Positions 27,632 to 35,777 of a DNA stretch of 64,000 nucleotides are shown in pieces. The stretch is from NCBI GenBank assembly GCA_902826815.1, contig CADEGF010000041.1, positions 1 through 64,000 of the forward strand, read 5' to 3'. The stretch is from an uncultured Mycobacteriaceae bacterium (GTDB taxonomy: Bacteria; Actinomycetota; Actinomycetes; Mycobacteriales; Mycobacteriaceae). The translations under genes and the position numbers were made by a program. The notes beneath the pieces were generated by a model. It was not told where the DNA came from. It made no database searches and saw only the letters and a list, made by a program, of their open reading frames with translations. Each line of letters starts with the position of its first letter. The stretch's first letter is position 1.

Positions 27632-28075
27632 TCACCGAGCGACCTGCGAGAACCCGGCTTTCATCATTCCCAGGTGCTTGTGGACCGGGTTCTTCAACAC
27701 ATACGCATGCGACTTGGGCTCCGGCGTCTGGACGTTCGCCAGCGACTCGACCGTGTTCAGCGCGACCTCTTTGACCTCTGCGGCCTTGATGTCGCCCTTG
27801 AGCTCGTGCGCTTCCTGCGTGGCGGGGCTGTCCGGTTGTGCCGCCTGCTGTTGCATCTGCAGGTCGATCGGCTTGGCTGACGCGCCGTGCTCCTCTTTCT
27901 GCTCCGCGATGTACTCCTTGGACAGCGCCATTCCGGATGCGCGCGAGTTGACGCCGGGGACGACGCTCGAGGCGTGAGCGACGGCCGACATTTCCACTGC
28001 ACTTGTCACGATGCCTGCGGCGACGAGGGGCGCGGCGACCAAGGCGATGAGACCACGCGATGCGGTTGTGTTCAT
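27632..28075 (-). CDS. Uncharacterised exported protein
   Basis: This 147-residue protein starts with a good Sec signal peptide (hydrophobic residues 8-22, likely cut after A-H-A-S near residue 36). The mature part is hydrophilic and rich in Gln, Glu and Lys, with Q-M-Q-Q-Q-A-A-Q in the middle and no Cys, so it is probably extended or helical. AGGAG lies eight bases before the ATG. It converges on the DUF885 gene, with nine bases between stops. I do not recognise the family. Confidence 0.68.
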   Translation of the reverse strand: MNTTASRGLIALVAAPLVAAGIVTSAVEMSAVAHASSVVPGVNSRASGMALSKEYIAEQKEEHGASAKPIDLQMQQQAAQPDSPATQEAHELKGDIKAAEVKEVALNTVESLANVQTPEPKSHAYVLKNPVHKHLGMMKAGFSQVAR

Positions 28076-28302
28076 TGTGAATTCTCCTGTGTAGCTCCTG
28101 CGTGGTTGGTGACAGGAATGAAGCTAAGGGCCAGGAGACGCGCTGACGCGCTTGTGCGCACAACCCGCATAACCGCTATTCATCGACTTTTGCGCGTTTT
28201 GATCAGACGGCGACGAGAGTTTTGAATTGCATTTACCAGCAGGGGAATTCGCTGACAGCGAAGCGCATGGGATGGCCCGCCGCATCGTCTTAAGGTTCCG
28301 GG

Positions 28303-28487
28303 GTGCCCGGTTCGGGCGCCGAGATCGCAACCGCTGTCAGCGGTATCGACCGAATCGTGTTGACGCACGCCCACGTCGACCACATCGGATCTGCCGCCGA
28401 ACTTCGTAACTGAAGGACGGCGACGTGCTGGACTTCGGCGGCGCCGGTGACCGCCTTCGCGAGGTGGCTGCCACACTGACGGCATGA
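28303..28487 (+). pseudogene. Remnant of a metallo-beta-lactamase-fold hydrolase
   Basis: A reading frame from 28303 gives V-P-G-S-G-A-E and later I-D-R-I-V-L-T-H-A-H-V-D-H-I-G-S-A-A-E-L, the unmistakable HxHxDH zinc motif of this fold, then a stop at 28411. One frame over, from 28410, the text L-K-D-G-D-V-L-D-F-G-G resumes a later part of the same fold and ends at 28487. The start, middle and end of a normal gene are missing, so this is a deleted, frameshifted remnant. The rest of 28076-28302 holds only the upstream region of the exported protein and short GCGC-type hairpins. Confidence 0.72.
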
Positions 28488-29002
28488 TCGAGCCGGACAG
28501 CAAGGACTGGACCTGGGTCATCTCGCAGAAGTGCCCGGAGTGTGGATTCGACGGGTCAACGGTGAGCCACACCGAGGTGGCCGACCGCATCCTGGCCGAT
28601 GCGGACCAATGGCCGCGGCGCCTGCGCGCCGACGGCGCGACCGCCCGCCCACGTCCCACGGTATGGTCCGCGCTCGAGTACGGCTGCCACGTCCGCGACG
28701 TGCACCGGATCTTCAACGAGCGCGTCGGGCTCATGCTCGGCGAGGACGACCCACGATTCCCCAACTGGGATCAGGACGCGACGGCGATCGAGGATGACTA
28801 CGGCTCGCAGGACCCGACGGTCGTGACGGCCGAACTCGTCGACGCGGCGAGCACGGTGGCCGACACTTACGAGCATGTTCCGCCCGACGCGTGGTCACGG
28901 CGCGGGTTTCGCAGCAACGGCAGCGAGTTCACCGTCGCATCGATCGCGGTCTATCACTTGCACGACATCGTTCACCACGCGCACGATGTCGACCATGGCT
29001 GA
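28484..29002 (+). CDS. DinB-like / DUF664-type four-helix protein
   Basis: This 172-residue protein has the helical His pattern of the DinB superfamily: C-H-V-R-D-V-H in the middle and H-L-H-D-I-V-H-H-A-H-D near the end, which would form a metal site. An N-terminal C-P-E-C-G-F-D segment is typical of the actinobacterial subgroup. DinB-like proteins include thiol-dependent transferases and isomerases (mycothiol-linked in actinobacteria), so a thiol-transfer role is possible. It overlaps the SDR gene that follows. No convincing ribosome binding site is seen. Confidence 0.75.
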   Translation: MIEPDSKDWTWVISQKCPECGFDGSTVSHTEVADRILADADQWPRRLRADGATARPRPTVWSALEYGCHVRDVHRIFNERVGLMLGEDDPRFPNWDQDATAIEDDYGSQDPTVVTAELVDAASTVADTYEHVPPDAWSRRGFRSNGSEFTVASIAVYHLHDIVHHAHDVDHG

Positions 29003-29819
29003 AAACACACCGCTGGCAGGCAAGGTCGCCTACGTGACAGGTGCGGCCCGCGGGCAGGGACGCTCTCATTGCGTGCGGCTGGCCCGCGCTGGCGCCGATA
29101 TCATCGCCATCGACGCGTGCGGTCCGGTTGCCGAACACAACGGCTACCCGCCCGCAGAACCGGCCGATCTCGCCGAGACGGTGAACCTCGTCGAAGGCGA
29201 AGGCCGCAAGATTCGCGCCGAGGAGGTCGACATCCGCGACCTCGCCTCACAACAGCGTGTGGTGGCCGACGCGATCGAGCAGTTCGGCCGCCTCGATATC
29301 GTGGTCGCCAACGCCGGTGTGCTCAATTGGGGCCGGCTGTGGGAGATTTCGGCGCAGCAGTGGCAGGACGTCATCGACGTCAACCTGACCGGTTTGTGGA
29401 ACACGGTGAAGGCCGTAGTGCCGCCGATGATCGACGCGGGCAACGGCGGTTCGATCATCACGATCAGTTCGGCAGCAGGTGTCAAGGCGGTCCCCGGCTG
29501 CGGGCACTACTGCGCGAGCAAGTTCGGCGTCGTCGGGCTGACCAACTCACTCGCGGTTGAGTTGGGCGAGTTCGGGATTCGGGTCAACTCAGTTCACCCG
29601 TACGGCACAGACACTCCGATGGGCAACGATGCCTCGATGTGGCAGATGTTCGCCGACCACCCGAACTTCATCCACAGCTTCTCGCCAGGCGCACTGCCCA
29701 CCGATTCGCTTGCCGCACCCGAGCTGGTATCCGACATCGTGGTGTGGTTGGCCAGCGATGCGTCGTCGCTGGTGACCGCGGCCCAAATCCCTGCGGAGAA
29801 GGGCTATCTCAAGATCTAA
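28995..29819 (+). CDS. Mycofactocin-type SDR dehydrogenase
   Basis: This 274-residue SDR has G-A-A-R-G-Q-G-R-S-H at the cofactor site, the long insertion after A-I-D-A-C (E-H-N-G-Y-P-P-A), N-A-G, the catalytic Ser in I-S-S-A-A-G and Y-C-A-S-K. These traits mark the TIGR03971 group, whose tightly bound NAD is thought to be recycled by the peptide redox cofactor mycofactocin. It would oxidise an alcohol such as a steroid or terpene alcohol. The start overlaps the DinB-like gene; ATG at 28986 is an alternative. The 3' end overlaps a converging gene by 11 bases. Confidence 0.86.
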   Translation: MAENTPLAGKVAYVTGAARGQGRSHCVRLARAGADIIAIDACGPVAEHNGYPPAEPADLAETVNLVEGEGRKIRAEEVDIRDLASQQRVVADAIEQFGRLDIVVANAGVLNWGRLWEISAQQWQDVIDVNLTGLWNTVKAVVPPMIDAGNGGSIITISSAAGVKAVPGCGHYCASKFGVVGLTNSLAVELGEFGIRVNSVHPYGTDTPMGNDASMWQMFADHPNFIHSFSPGALPTDSLAAPELVSDIVVWLASDASSLVTAAQIPAEKGYLKI

Positions 29820-30387
29820 CGGCCATCGGCATGAGCTCGGTCACGCCGCAGCGGTAGAGCGCCTCGGTCGCCTCCACCGGTTCGGCGGTAACATCCGCGG
29901 CCATCAGTGCCTGTGCCTTGAACGCGCGTGCCGCCGCACTCAGGCGGTAGGAGACGGGGCTGACATTCTCGTCCAGGTTTGCGGTGTCACCCCACATCGC
30001 CACCTCCGCGCTGCGGCGATCCGACGCGGAAACGAACCGCCGCACCCGGCGATCGGCAGCGTAGACATCGGCGGCCACGGCCAGCGTGGCCGCCCGGTCG
30101 GGGTCATCGGTAATCGCCTCGAGTTCCCCGCTCAGGTCATAGACGTCGGCGCCGAGGATGCGCAGCGCCCGCTCACCGGTCCTGTCGGCGACCAGAACAT
30201 TGACCTGCCAGCCCGCCATCCTGCGGTCGTAAAGCCAGCCGCCCGTCGATGCGACGACGTCGGCGACGCTGGTCGAGACCACGGTCATCTCATGCCGCAG
30301 CACCGTGCTCGCACGCGCGCGGGACTTCGTCGCCGAAGCAGCTTTGCGACCGTCGCGAGTGATCGTGTGGAAGGTCTGCGGCGACAT
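29809..30387 (-). CDS. Uncharacterised actinobacterial protein
   Basis: This protein of about 192 residues has no domain I recognise. Its first 35 residues are basic (R-K-A-A-S-A-T-K-S-R-A-R), followed by a soluble alpha/beta-looking region with G-G-W-L-Y-D-R, Q-V-N-V-L-V-A-D and V-Y-D-L-S-G-E, and an Ala-rich helix near the end. The start is uncertain: ATG 30387 is used, with GTG 30429 and ATG 30288 possible. None has a strong ribosome binding site. It converges on the mycofactocin-type SDR. Confidence 0.55.
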   Translation of the reverse strand: MSPQTFHTITRDGRKAASATKSRARASTVLRHEMTVVSTSVADVVASTGGWLYDRRMAGWQVNVLVADRTGERALRILGADVYDLSGELEAITDDPDRAATLAVAADVYAADRRVRRFVSASDRRSAEVAMWGDTANLDENVSPVSYRLSAAARAFKAQALMAADVTAEPVEATEALYRCGVTELMPMAVRS

Positions 30388-30499
30388 AGCGGGTCCAATC
30401 TCGGCGAGCGGGTGTCCGGGCAGCGGCACACCCAGCGTGACACTTCTCGCTGAATATGTAAAGGTTGGTTTTTGCCGCCGTTCGTCGCGCGCGAACTCG

Positions 30500-31384
30500 C
30501 TACAGCCGCGACTGCTCCTTGATCGCGGTGTCCGTCGTGCGAAGCGGACGGATCAGCGCATCCTGGGTGAACGAAGCGATCAGCTCGCCCTCTTCGGTGT
30601 GCACCGCACCGCGAACATAGGACATGCCTGCGCCGACCTGCGTGCTCTCGTGCGTGTACAGAATCCAGCCGCTCCACCTGACCGGCTCGTGGAAGCTGAC
30701 CGACACCGTCATCGGCGCGGTCGACACCGTGAGATGCGCCTGGCTGGTGCCGATCCCAACGTGTGCCCGCATGGTCGTCGAAATCCCAAGGTGGCCGGTG
30801 AAATACGCGACCAATGCCTTGGCCAGATCGTCACGGTCGGGAATCGGGTCGTAGTGCAGCCACGCATAGAGCTCGGGCGGGCCCACCTCGTCGGGGCTGT
30901 TCACGTCGACGACGTCGACCAACCGCAGCTGGCGGCCGTCCATCGGCATCTCAGAGACGTTCGCATCGGCAGGTGCCGCGACATCAGGGCGGGGAAGGTG
31001 GTGTCGGATCACATCACCGGTTGGCACGTCGGCAAGCAGCGTCGCCGTTATGCAGCGCTTACCGTTCTGCGTCGCCGATATCACCGCGGTCGCCGTCGAA
31101 CGGCCTTCGCCGACGACGTCGATCTCGATTTCGACAGGGCCAGCGCCGACCATCACCGCACGCGCGAAGACCGAGTAAACCGAACGCACCGACTTCTCAG
31201 GAAACCGCTTCGCAGCCGCAACGATCATCTGCGCGAGCACCTGGGTGCCCTCTACGACCTGCCTCTCATCATCACCCGCAGGGCCTGTCTGTGCGATGAA
31301 GCGGTTATCCCCATCGGGCTTCACGTCGAAGAGGTCGAGGAGTGCCTGCACCGTCCACCGCGCGTGCGCTGAGTCAGTCGTCAT
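30500..31384 (-). CDS. Acyl-CoA thioesterase, TesB-like double hotdog
   Basis: This 294-residue protein has the length and pattern of TesB-type thioesterases: an N-terminal hotdog with G-T-Q-V-L-A-Q-M-I-V-A-A and a repeated C-terminal hotdog with A-W-L-H-Y and a late W-I-L-Y-T-H-E-S. It would hydrolyse acyl-CoA to free acid and CoA. The ATG at 31384 begins the fold, although no Shine-Dalgarno sequence is seen. It is divergent from a TetR regulator 48 bases away, and a perfect palindrome sits between them. It is likely repressed by that regulator together with the downstream catabolic genes. Confidence 0.8.
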   Translation of the reverse strand: MTTDSAHARWTVQALLDLFDVKPDGDNRFIAQTGPAGDDERQVVEGTQVLAQMIVAAAKRFPEKSVRSVYSVFARAVMVGAGPVEIEIDVVGEGRSTATAVISATQNGKRCITATLLADVPTGDVIRHHLPRPDVAAPADANVSEMPMDGRQLRLVDVVDVNSPDEVGPPELYAWLHYDPIPDRDDLAKALVAYFTGHLGISTTMRAHVGIGTSQAHLTVSTAPMTVSVSFHEPVRWSGWILYTHESTQVGAGMSYVRGAVHTEEGELIASFTQDALIRPLRTTDTAIKEQSRL

Positions 31385-31417
31385 GGGAGGGAACAGTAAC
31401 CGAGCACCGGCAAAACC

Positions 31418-31432
31418 GGTAACGTCGTTACC
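31418..31432. promoter_or_regulatory. TetR operator candidate 1 (GGTAACG-T-CGTTACC)
   Basis: A perfect 15-base palindrome touches the TetR start codon and lies in the 48-base gap to the divergent thioesterase. A site of almost identical core occurs upstream of the amidohydrolase at 32118, which makes a regulator-specific motif likely. Confidence 0.72.
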
Positions 31433-32068
31433 ATGGCGAAGCCCAGCGCTCGAGTGCCCCAGACTGCAGGCGTGGAAGCAGAATCGCGAGAGCGTCGCTT
31501 CATGCGATCTGCGCTGGCGATCCTCGGCGAAACGGGCCGCACCGACTTCACCGTGCTCGAGGTCGTTGAGCGTTCGAAGACCTCGCTTCGATCGTTCTAC
31601 CAACACTTCTCGACAAAGGACGAGCTGCTGCTCGCGCTGATCGACAAGATCATGTCCGAGTCGACGCGGGTGTGGCGCAAGGACACCGACGGGCTCCCGC
31701 CATTCGCAGCGCTCCGGGAGCTGATCGACCGGATGTGCACGCCTGCTGAGACAACAACCCAGGACAAGGTCAACCGTGGCCTTACCTACTACAACGACCA
31801 TCTGGCAGAGGCGTTGCCCCGCGAGTACGCGAGGGTGCTCTCCCCCGTGCACGAGTTGATCAAGGACATCATCAACCGCGGCATCGCCGACGGCTCGTTC
31901 CGCAAGGACATCGACGTCGACGCCACCGCCGCGCTGATCATGCAGACCGCACTCGGAGCCATGCGCTTGCAGGTTCTCGGTGCGGAACTGAGCGGCGTAC
32001 CCGTCGGAGCCGACCACATATTCACGTTCTGCGTCGGAGCCCTCGGCGCGGCGGACAACATCGCCTGA
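31433..32068 (+). CDS. TetR-family transcriptional regulator
   Basis: This 211-residue regulator has the TetR DNA-binding helix-turn-helix in its first third (A-L-A-I-L-G-E, then F-T-V-L-E-V-V-E-R-S-K-T-S-L-R-S-F-Y-Q-H-F) with F-Y-x-H-F typical of the recognition helix, and a helical ligand-binding C-terminal half. It lies between a thioesterase and a set of catabolic genes that both carry matching palindromes, so it probably represses itself, the thioesterase and the amidohydrolase/acyl-CoA dehydrogenase unit. The inducer is likely an acyl-CoA intermediate, by analogy with similar regulators. Confidence 0.88.
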   Translation: MAKPSARVPQTAGVEAESRERRFMRSALAILGETGRTDFTVLEVVERSKTSLRSFYQHFSTKDELLLALIDKIMSESTRVWRKDTDGLPPFAALRELIDRMCTPAETTTQDKVNRGLTYYNDHLAEALPREYARVLSPVHELIKDIINRGIADGSFRKDIDVDATAALIMQTALGAMRLQVLGAELSGVPVGADHIFTFCVGALGAADNIA

Positions 32069-32117
32069 CCTGGCGAGAAACAGCTTCTCAAGGGGTGGTG
32101 TTTACGCTGGTCCGGAC

Positions 32118-32136
32118 GTGGTAATGTCATTACCAC
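32118..32136. promoter_or_regulatory. TetR operator candidate 2 (GTGGTAATG-T-CATTACCAC)
   Basis: A perfect 19-base palindrome lies 32 bases before the amidohydrolase start. Its core GGTAATG-T-CATTACC differs from the site at 31418 by one base per half (C to T and its mirror), giving a shared consensus GGTAAYG-T-CRTTACC. Confidence 0.72.
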
Positions 32137-32167
32137 AGCAGCCCGACAGACTCTCAGGAGGCGCAAG

Positions 32168-33391
32168 ATGGCCGCCCGCCAACTCCCCTATCCGGTGTTC
32201 GACGCCGACAACCACTTCTACGAGCCCAAAGAGGCACTCACCCAGTTCCTTCCTGAGCACCGCAAGGGCGTCATCGATTACATCGACGTCCGCGGCCGCA
32301 CCAAGATCATGGTGCGCAACGTGGTAAGCGACTACATCCCGAACCCGACGTTCGAAGTGGTCGCAAGGCCAGGCGCACAGGAGGAGTACTTCCGGCACGG
32401 CAGCGGCGGCAAGAGCTTCCGCGAGGTGATGGGAAAGCCGATGAAGGCGATCCCTGCGTTCCGCGACCCCGCAGCACGTCTCGAGGCCCTGGACAGCCTC
32501 GGCCTTGATTACACGCTGATGTTCCCGACGCTTGCCAGCCTCGTCGAGGAACGTCTCAAGGATGACCCCGACCTGATCCTCGACATCGTTCATGCGCTGA
32601 ACGAATGGATGTATGAGACATGGCAGTTCAACTACGAGAACCGCATCTTCTCAACGCCGGTCATCAATCTGGCCAACGTGGACCGCGCGCTTGAAGAACT
32701 GGCGTGGTGTCTTGAGCGGGGCGCCAAGACCGTACTGGTGCGGCCAGCACCGGTGCCTGGCATGCGCGGCACCCGGTCGTTCGGCACGGAAGAGTTCGAC
32801 CCGTTCTGGCAGGCCTGCATCACGGCCGGTATCCCGGTGTCGATGCATGCTTCCGACAGCGGATACTCGCAATACCTCAACGACTGGGAGCCCGGCGACG
32901 AGTTCAAACCGTTCGCCCCGACCGCATTCCGGATGGTCGCGATGGGCAAGCGGCCCATCGAGGACACCATGGCCGCGCTTGTCTGTCACGGTGCGCTGAC
33001 CCGCAACCCGGAACTGCGCATCCTCTCGATCGAGAACGGTGCGGACTGGGTTCCCTACCTGTTCAAGCAGTTCAAGAACGTCTACTCGAAGATGCCGCAG
33101 GGGTTCCTCGAGGATCCGATCGAGGCCTTCCGGCGCTGTGTCTACGTCGCGCCGTTCTGGGAGGACGACTTCGCCCAGATGGCCGAACTGTGCGGCGTCG
33201 ACCGCGTCATCTTCGGCTCCGACTGGCCCCACCCCGAAGGCCTGGCCGAGCCGACCAAGCTGATCGACGACCTGCATGGCCTCGACGCGGAGGGCCAACG
33301 AAAGATTATGGGCGGCAACATGATCGACCTCTTCAAGATCCCGAACGAGATCGTGCACAAGCCGGACGTGCCTGCACTCGTCCTCACCTGA
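32168..33391 (+). CDS. Amidohydrolase-2 family metal-dependent hydrolase
   Basis: This 407-residue protein fits the amidohydrolase-2 TIM-barrel family: F-D-A-D-N-H-F-Y at the N-terminus for the first metal site, later S-M-H-A-S-D, and G-S-D-W-P-H-P-E-G near the C-terminus. Related mycobacterial proteins hydrolyse or decarboxylate ring-derived intermediates, often next to acyl-CoA dehydrogenases. An AGGAGG site precedes the ATG. Two acyl-CoA dehydrogenase genes follow with four and minus one bases between them, so it is one operon behind the TetR-type palindrome. Confidence 0.87.
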   Translation: MAARQLPYPVFDADNHFYEPKEALTQFLPEHRKGVIDYIDVRGRTKIMVRNVVSDYIPNPTFEVVARPGAQEEYFRHGSGGKSFREVMGKPMKAIPAFRDPAARLEALDSLGLDYTLMFPTLASLVEERLKDDPDLILDIVHALNEWMYETWQFNYENRIFSTPVINLANVDRALEELAWCLERGAKTVLVRPAPVPGMRGTRSFGTEEFDPFWQACITAGIPVSMHASDSGYSQYLNDWEPGDEFKPFAPTAFRMVAMGKRPIEDTMAALVCHGALTRNPELRILSIENGADWVPYLFKQFKNVYSKMPQGFLEDPIEAFRRCVYVAPFWEDDFAQMAELCGVDRVIFGSDWPHPEGLAEPTKLIDDLHGLDAEGQRKIMGGNMIDLFKIPNEIVHKPDVPALVLT

Positions 33392-33395
33392 CCCC

Positions 33396-34550
33396 GTGAC
33401 CGACGAGACGAATCCCGAGGTAGCACTCTTCGCCTCGACGACACAGTCGTTCCTGGAGAAGGAAGCGTCGCTGCACCGGCTGCGCGAACTTCACGAAGCC
33501 GGTATCTCGTTCGACGCCGACTGGTGGCGGCGGGCCGCTGAACTCGGCTGGACCAGCCTGCTGGTACCGGAAGAGTTCGGCGGCGGCTCGGTGTCGGGCA
33601 ACGGCGTGCGCGACTTGGCACTGGTGGCCGAGCTGGCAGGCAGGACCGTCGCGCCGGGTCCGTTGCATCCGGTGAGCACCGTGCTCGCTGGCCTCGTCGA
33701 GGCACCCGAAAACCACGCGGAGACAATCGAATCGCTTGTCAGCGGCCAGACCGTGGCCTCGTGGGCGGTGTACGAGCCCGGTCGGTCATGGGCGCCGCTC
33801 GAGCCCGGCGTAACGGGCACGCCCACCGCCACCGGATTCCGCCTCGACGGCGTCAAGGATCGTGTCGAAGCGGGCGCCGACAGCGCGGTGCTGCTTGTGG
33901 TCGCGGCCAGTGAGGGCGCGGTGCGCCAGTTCCTGGTTCGTACGGACGCGGCGGGCGTGCGGGTCGATGCGCAGAGGTCGGTCGACCTCGTGAAGAACTA
34001 TGCCCGTGTGCATTTCGACGGTGTCGAGATCGGCACATCGGCAGCCGTCGGCACACCCGGGCAGACCCTGGAGTTGGTCTCCCGGCAGAGCCAGATCGCG
34101 CAGATATTGCAGTGCGCCGAGGTCGTCGGCATCCTCGACGCCGTGCTCAAATTCACCATCCAATGGGGTTTCGACCGACACTCCTTCGGCCGTCCGATCG
34201 GGTCGTACCAGGTGCTCAAACACAAGTACGCCGATCTGAAGATCTGGTTCGAAGCGTGCAAGGCGGCCACCAACGCCGCCGTCGCGGCGGTGGCAGGCCG
34301 CACCCCCGACGCCGAGATGGCCGTCAGTGTTGCGAAATCCTATGTGGGCGAATACGCCCCAGGCATGCTGCAGGACTGCATCCAATTGCACGGCGGTATC
34401 GGTGTGACATGGGAACACGACCTGCACCTGTACCTGCGACGGGTCATGCTTGACCGCTCCATGTTCGGCACTCCGGAAGACCACAACCTGCGCGTCTACG
34501 CGCTGACGGAAGAGGGCCCACGCGCAAGCTGGGGACGGGAGTCCGCCTGA
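33396..34550 (+). CDS. Acyl-CoA dehydrogenase, catalytic-type subunit
   Basis: This 384-residue protein has the acyl-CoA dehydrogenase fold: an N-terminal helical domain (L-L-V-P-E-E-F-G-G), a flavin-binding middle and a C-terminal helical domain with Q-L-H-G-G-I-G-V-T-W-E-H-D-L-H-L-Y, where the Glu sits at the usual catalytic-base position. The ADP/FAD region (F-G-R-P-I-G-S-Y-Q-V-L-K-H-K) is typical. The GTG at 33396 follows the amidohydrolase stop by four bases. A second, different dehydrogenase overlaps its end, which fits the alpha2-beta2 FadE heteromers of mycobacteria that act on branched or steroid-type acyl-CoA. Confidence 0.88.
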   Translation: MTDETNPEVALFASTTQSFLEKEASLHRLRELHEAGISFDADWWRRAAELGWTSLLVPEEFGGGSVSGNGVRDLALVAELAGRTVAPGPLHPVSTVLAGLVEAPENHAETIESLVSGQTVASWAVYEPGRSWAPLEPGVTGTPTATGFRLDGVKDRVEAGADSAVLLVVAASEGAVRQFLVRTDAAGVRVDAQRSVDLVKNYARVHFDGVEIGTSAAVGTPGQTLELVSRQSQIAQILQCAEVVGILDAVLKFTIQWGFDRHSFGRPIGSYQVLKHKYADLKIWFEACKAATNAAVAAVAGRTPDAEMAVSVAKSYVGEYAPGMLQDCIQLHGGIGVTWEHDLHLYLRRVMLDRSMFGTPEDHNLRVYALTEEGPRASWGRESA

Positions 34551-35776
34551 TGACCGAGACGGTCGCCGAATTCTCGGCACGGGCCAAGGCGTGGCTGGCG
34601 GAGAACATGCCCCGCATCGACCCAGCCGATCCACCGTTGGCGGATCGTGGCGAGGAAGGGCCGTGGCAACGCGCGCGTGAGCTTCAGAAGAAACTCTACG
34701 ACGGCGGCTTCGCGGGCATCTGCTTCCCGCGTGAATACGGCGGGCTTGGTCTGCCCATCGAGTACCAGCGCGCGTTCGACGACGTGTCGCACAGCTACGA
34801 ACTGCCGATCATCCTGAACACGCCAACGTTCACCATCTGCGCCGCAACCATCCTCGACACCGGCAGCGAAGACCAGAAGAAGCAACACATCTCGGGCGCG
34901 CTGCGCGGTGACGAGGTGCTGGTGCAGCTGCTGTCGGAGCCCAGCGGCGGATCCGACCTGGCCGGTGTGATCACCCGTGCCGACCGCAAAGGCGACAGAT
35001 GGGTGATCAACGGCGCGAAGACTTGGAGCACAAGCGCTTTCGCCGCTGACTATGGGTTGATGCTGGCCAGAACGAACTGGGACGTGCCCAAGCACGAGGG
35101 CCTGACGATGTTTCTTGTCCCGATCGACAGCCCGGGCATCACATTGCGCCGCATCAAACAGGTCAACGGTTCCGTCGAGTTCTGCGAGGAGTTCTTCGAC
35201 AACCTCGAACTCGGCGACGACGCCGTCGTCGGCGAGGTCAACGAGGGCTGGCACGTCGCCTCCCGGCAGCTCTATCACGAACGGCGCGCCGTCGGCGGCG
35301 GCTCGGAATTCGCCAGCGGCATCGGTGCCGAGGGCAAGACCGACGTACCGATCGACTGGGTCGCGCTCCTGGAGGCGACCGGCCAAGCCGACTCTGAACG
35401 GGCCCGCGAGCGGGCGGGAAGGGCGATCGTTCACAAAGCGGTGCAGGAGTGCCTGATCGACCACGTCTACCACGGAGTGCTCGACGGTTCACTGCCGCCC
35501 GCGGCGGGCTCGATCATCCGGATCACCCACGCCGAGACACATCAGGTCGGCTTCGATACCGCGGTTGCTCTCACCGGCGATGCTGGCGTCATCGACGGCG
35601 ACGAAGATCTGATCCGGTTTGGCGAGCGCTACCTGTCGCGGCAGACGGCCGCGCTCGGCGGCGGCACCACCGAGATCGCCCGCAACATCATCGGCGAGCG
35701 CGTGCTCGGCTTCCCCCGCGAGCACGCTGCCGACCGCGGCGTGCCGTTCAAAGAGGTCAAGCGCAACAAGGGCTGA
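34550..35776 (+). CDS. Acyl-CoA dehydrogenase, second subunit
   Basis: This 408-residue protein is a second acyl-CoA dehydrogenase with F-P-R-E-Y-G-G-L-G-L-P, S-E-P-S-G-G-S-D-L-A and C-terminal A-L-G-G-G-T-T-E-I-A-R-N-I-I-G-E-R. Its overall form is the longer, FAD-binding partner type, and I see no Glu in the usual catalytic-base site. It starts on the stop codon of the upstream gene (TGATG), which strongly suggests co-translation and a heteromeric enzyme. It would remove hydrogen from the alpha-beta bond of an acyl-CoA. The final gene of the TetR-linked operon is probably this one, since the next gene is on the other strand. Confidence 0.88.
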   Translation: MTETVAEFSARAKAWLAENMPRIDPADPPLADRGEEGPWQRARELQKKLYDGGFAGICFPREYGGLGLPIEYQRAFDDVSHSYELPIILNTPTFTICAATILDTGSEDQKKQHISGALRGDEVLVQLLSEPSGGSDLAGVITRADRKGDRWVINGAKTWSTSAFAADYGLMLARTNWDVPKHEGLTMFLVPIDSPGITLRRIKQVNGSVEFCEEFFDNLELGDDAVVGEVNEGWHVASRQLYHERRAVGGGSEFASGIGAEGKTDVPIDWVALLEATGQADSERARERAGRAIVHKAVQECLIDHVYHGVLDGSLPPAAGSIIRITHAETHQVGFDTAVALTGDAGVIDGDEDLIRFGERYLSRQTAALGGGTTEIARNIIGERVLGFPREHAADRGVPFKEVKRNKG

Positions 35777-35777
35777 T

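Noticed and set aside
31385-32017. N-terminal extension of the thioesterase frame across the TetR gene
   Set aside because: The region is antisense to a clear TetR protein, and the thioesterase fold starts at the ATG at 31384.
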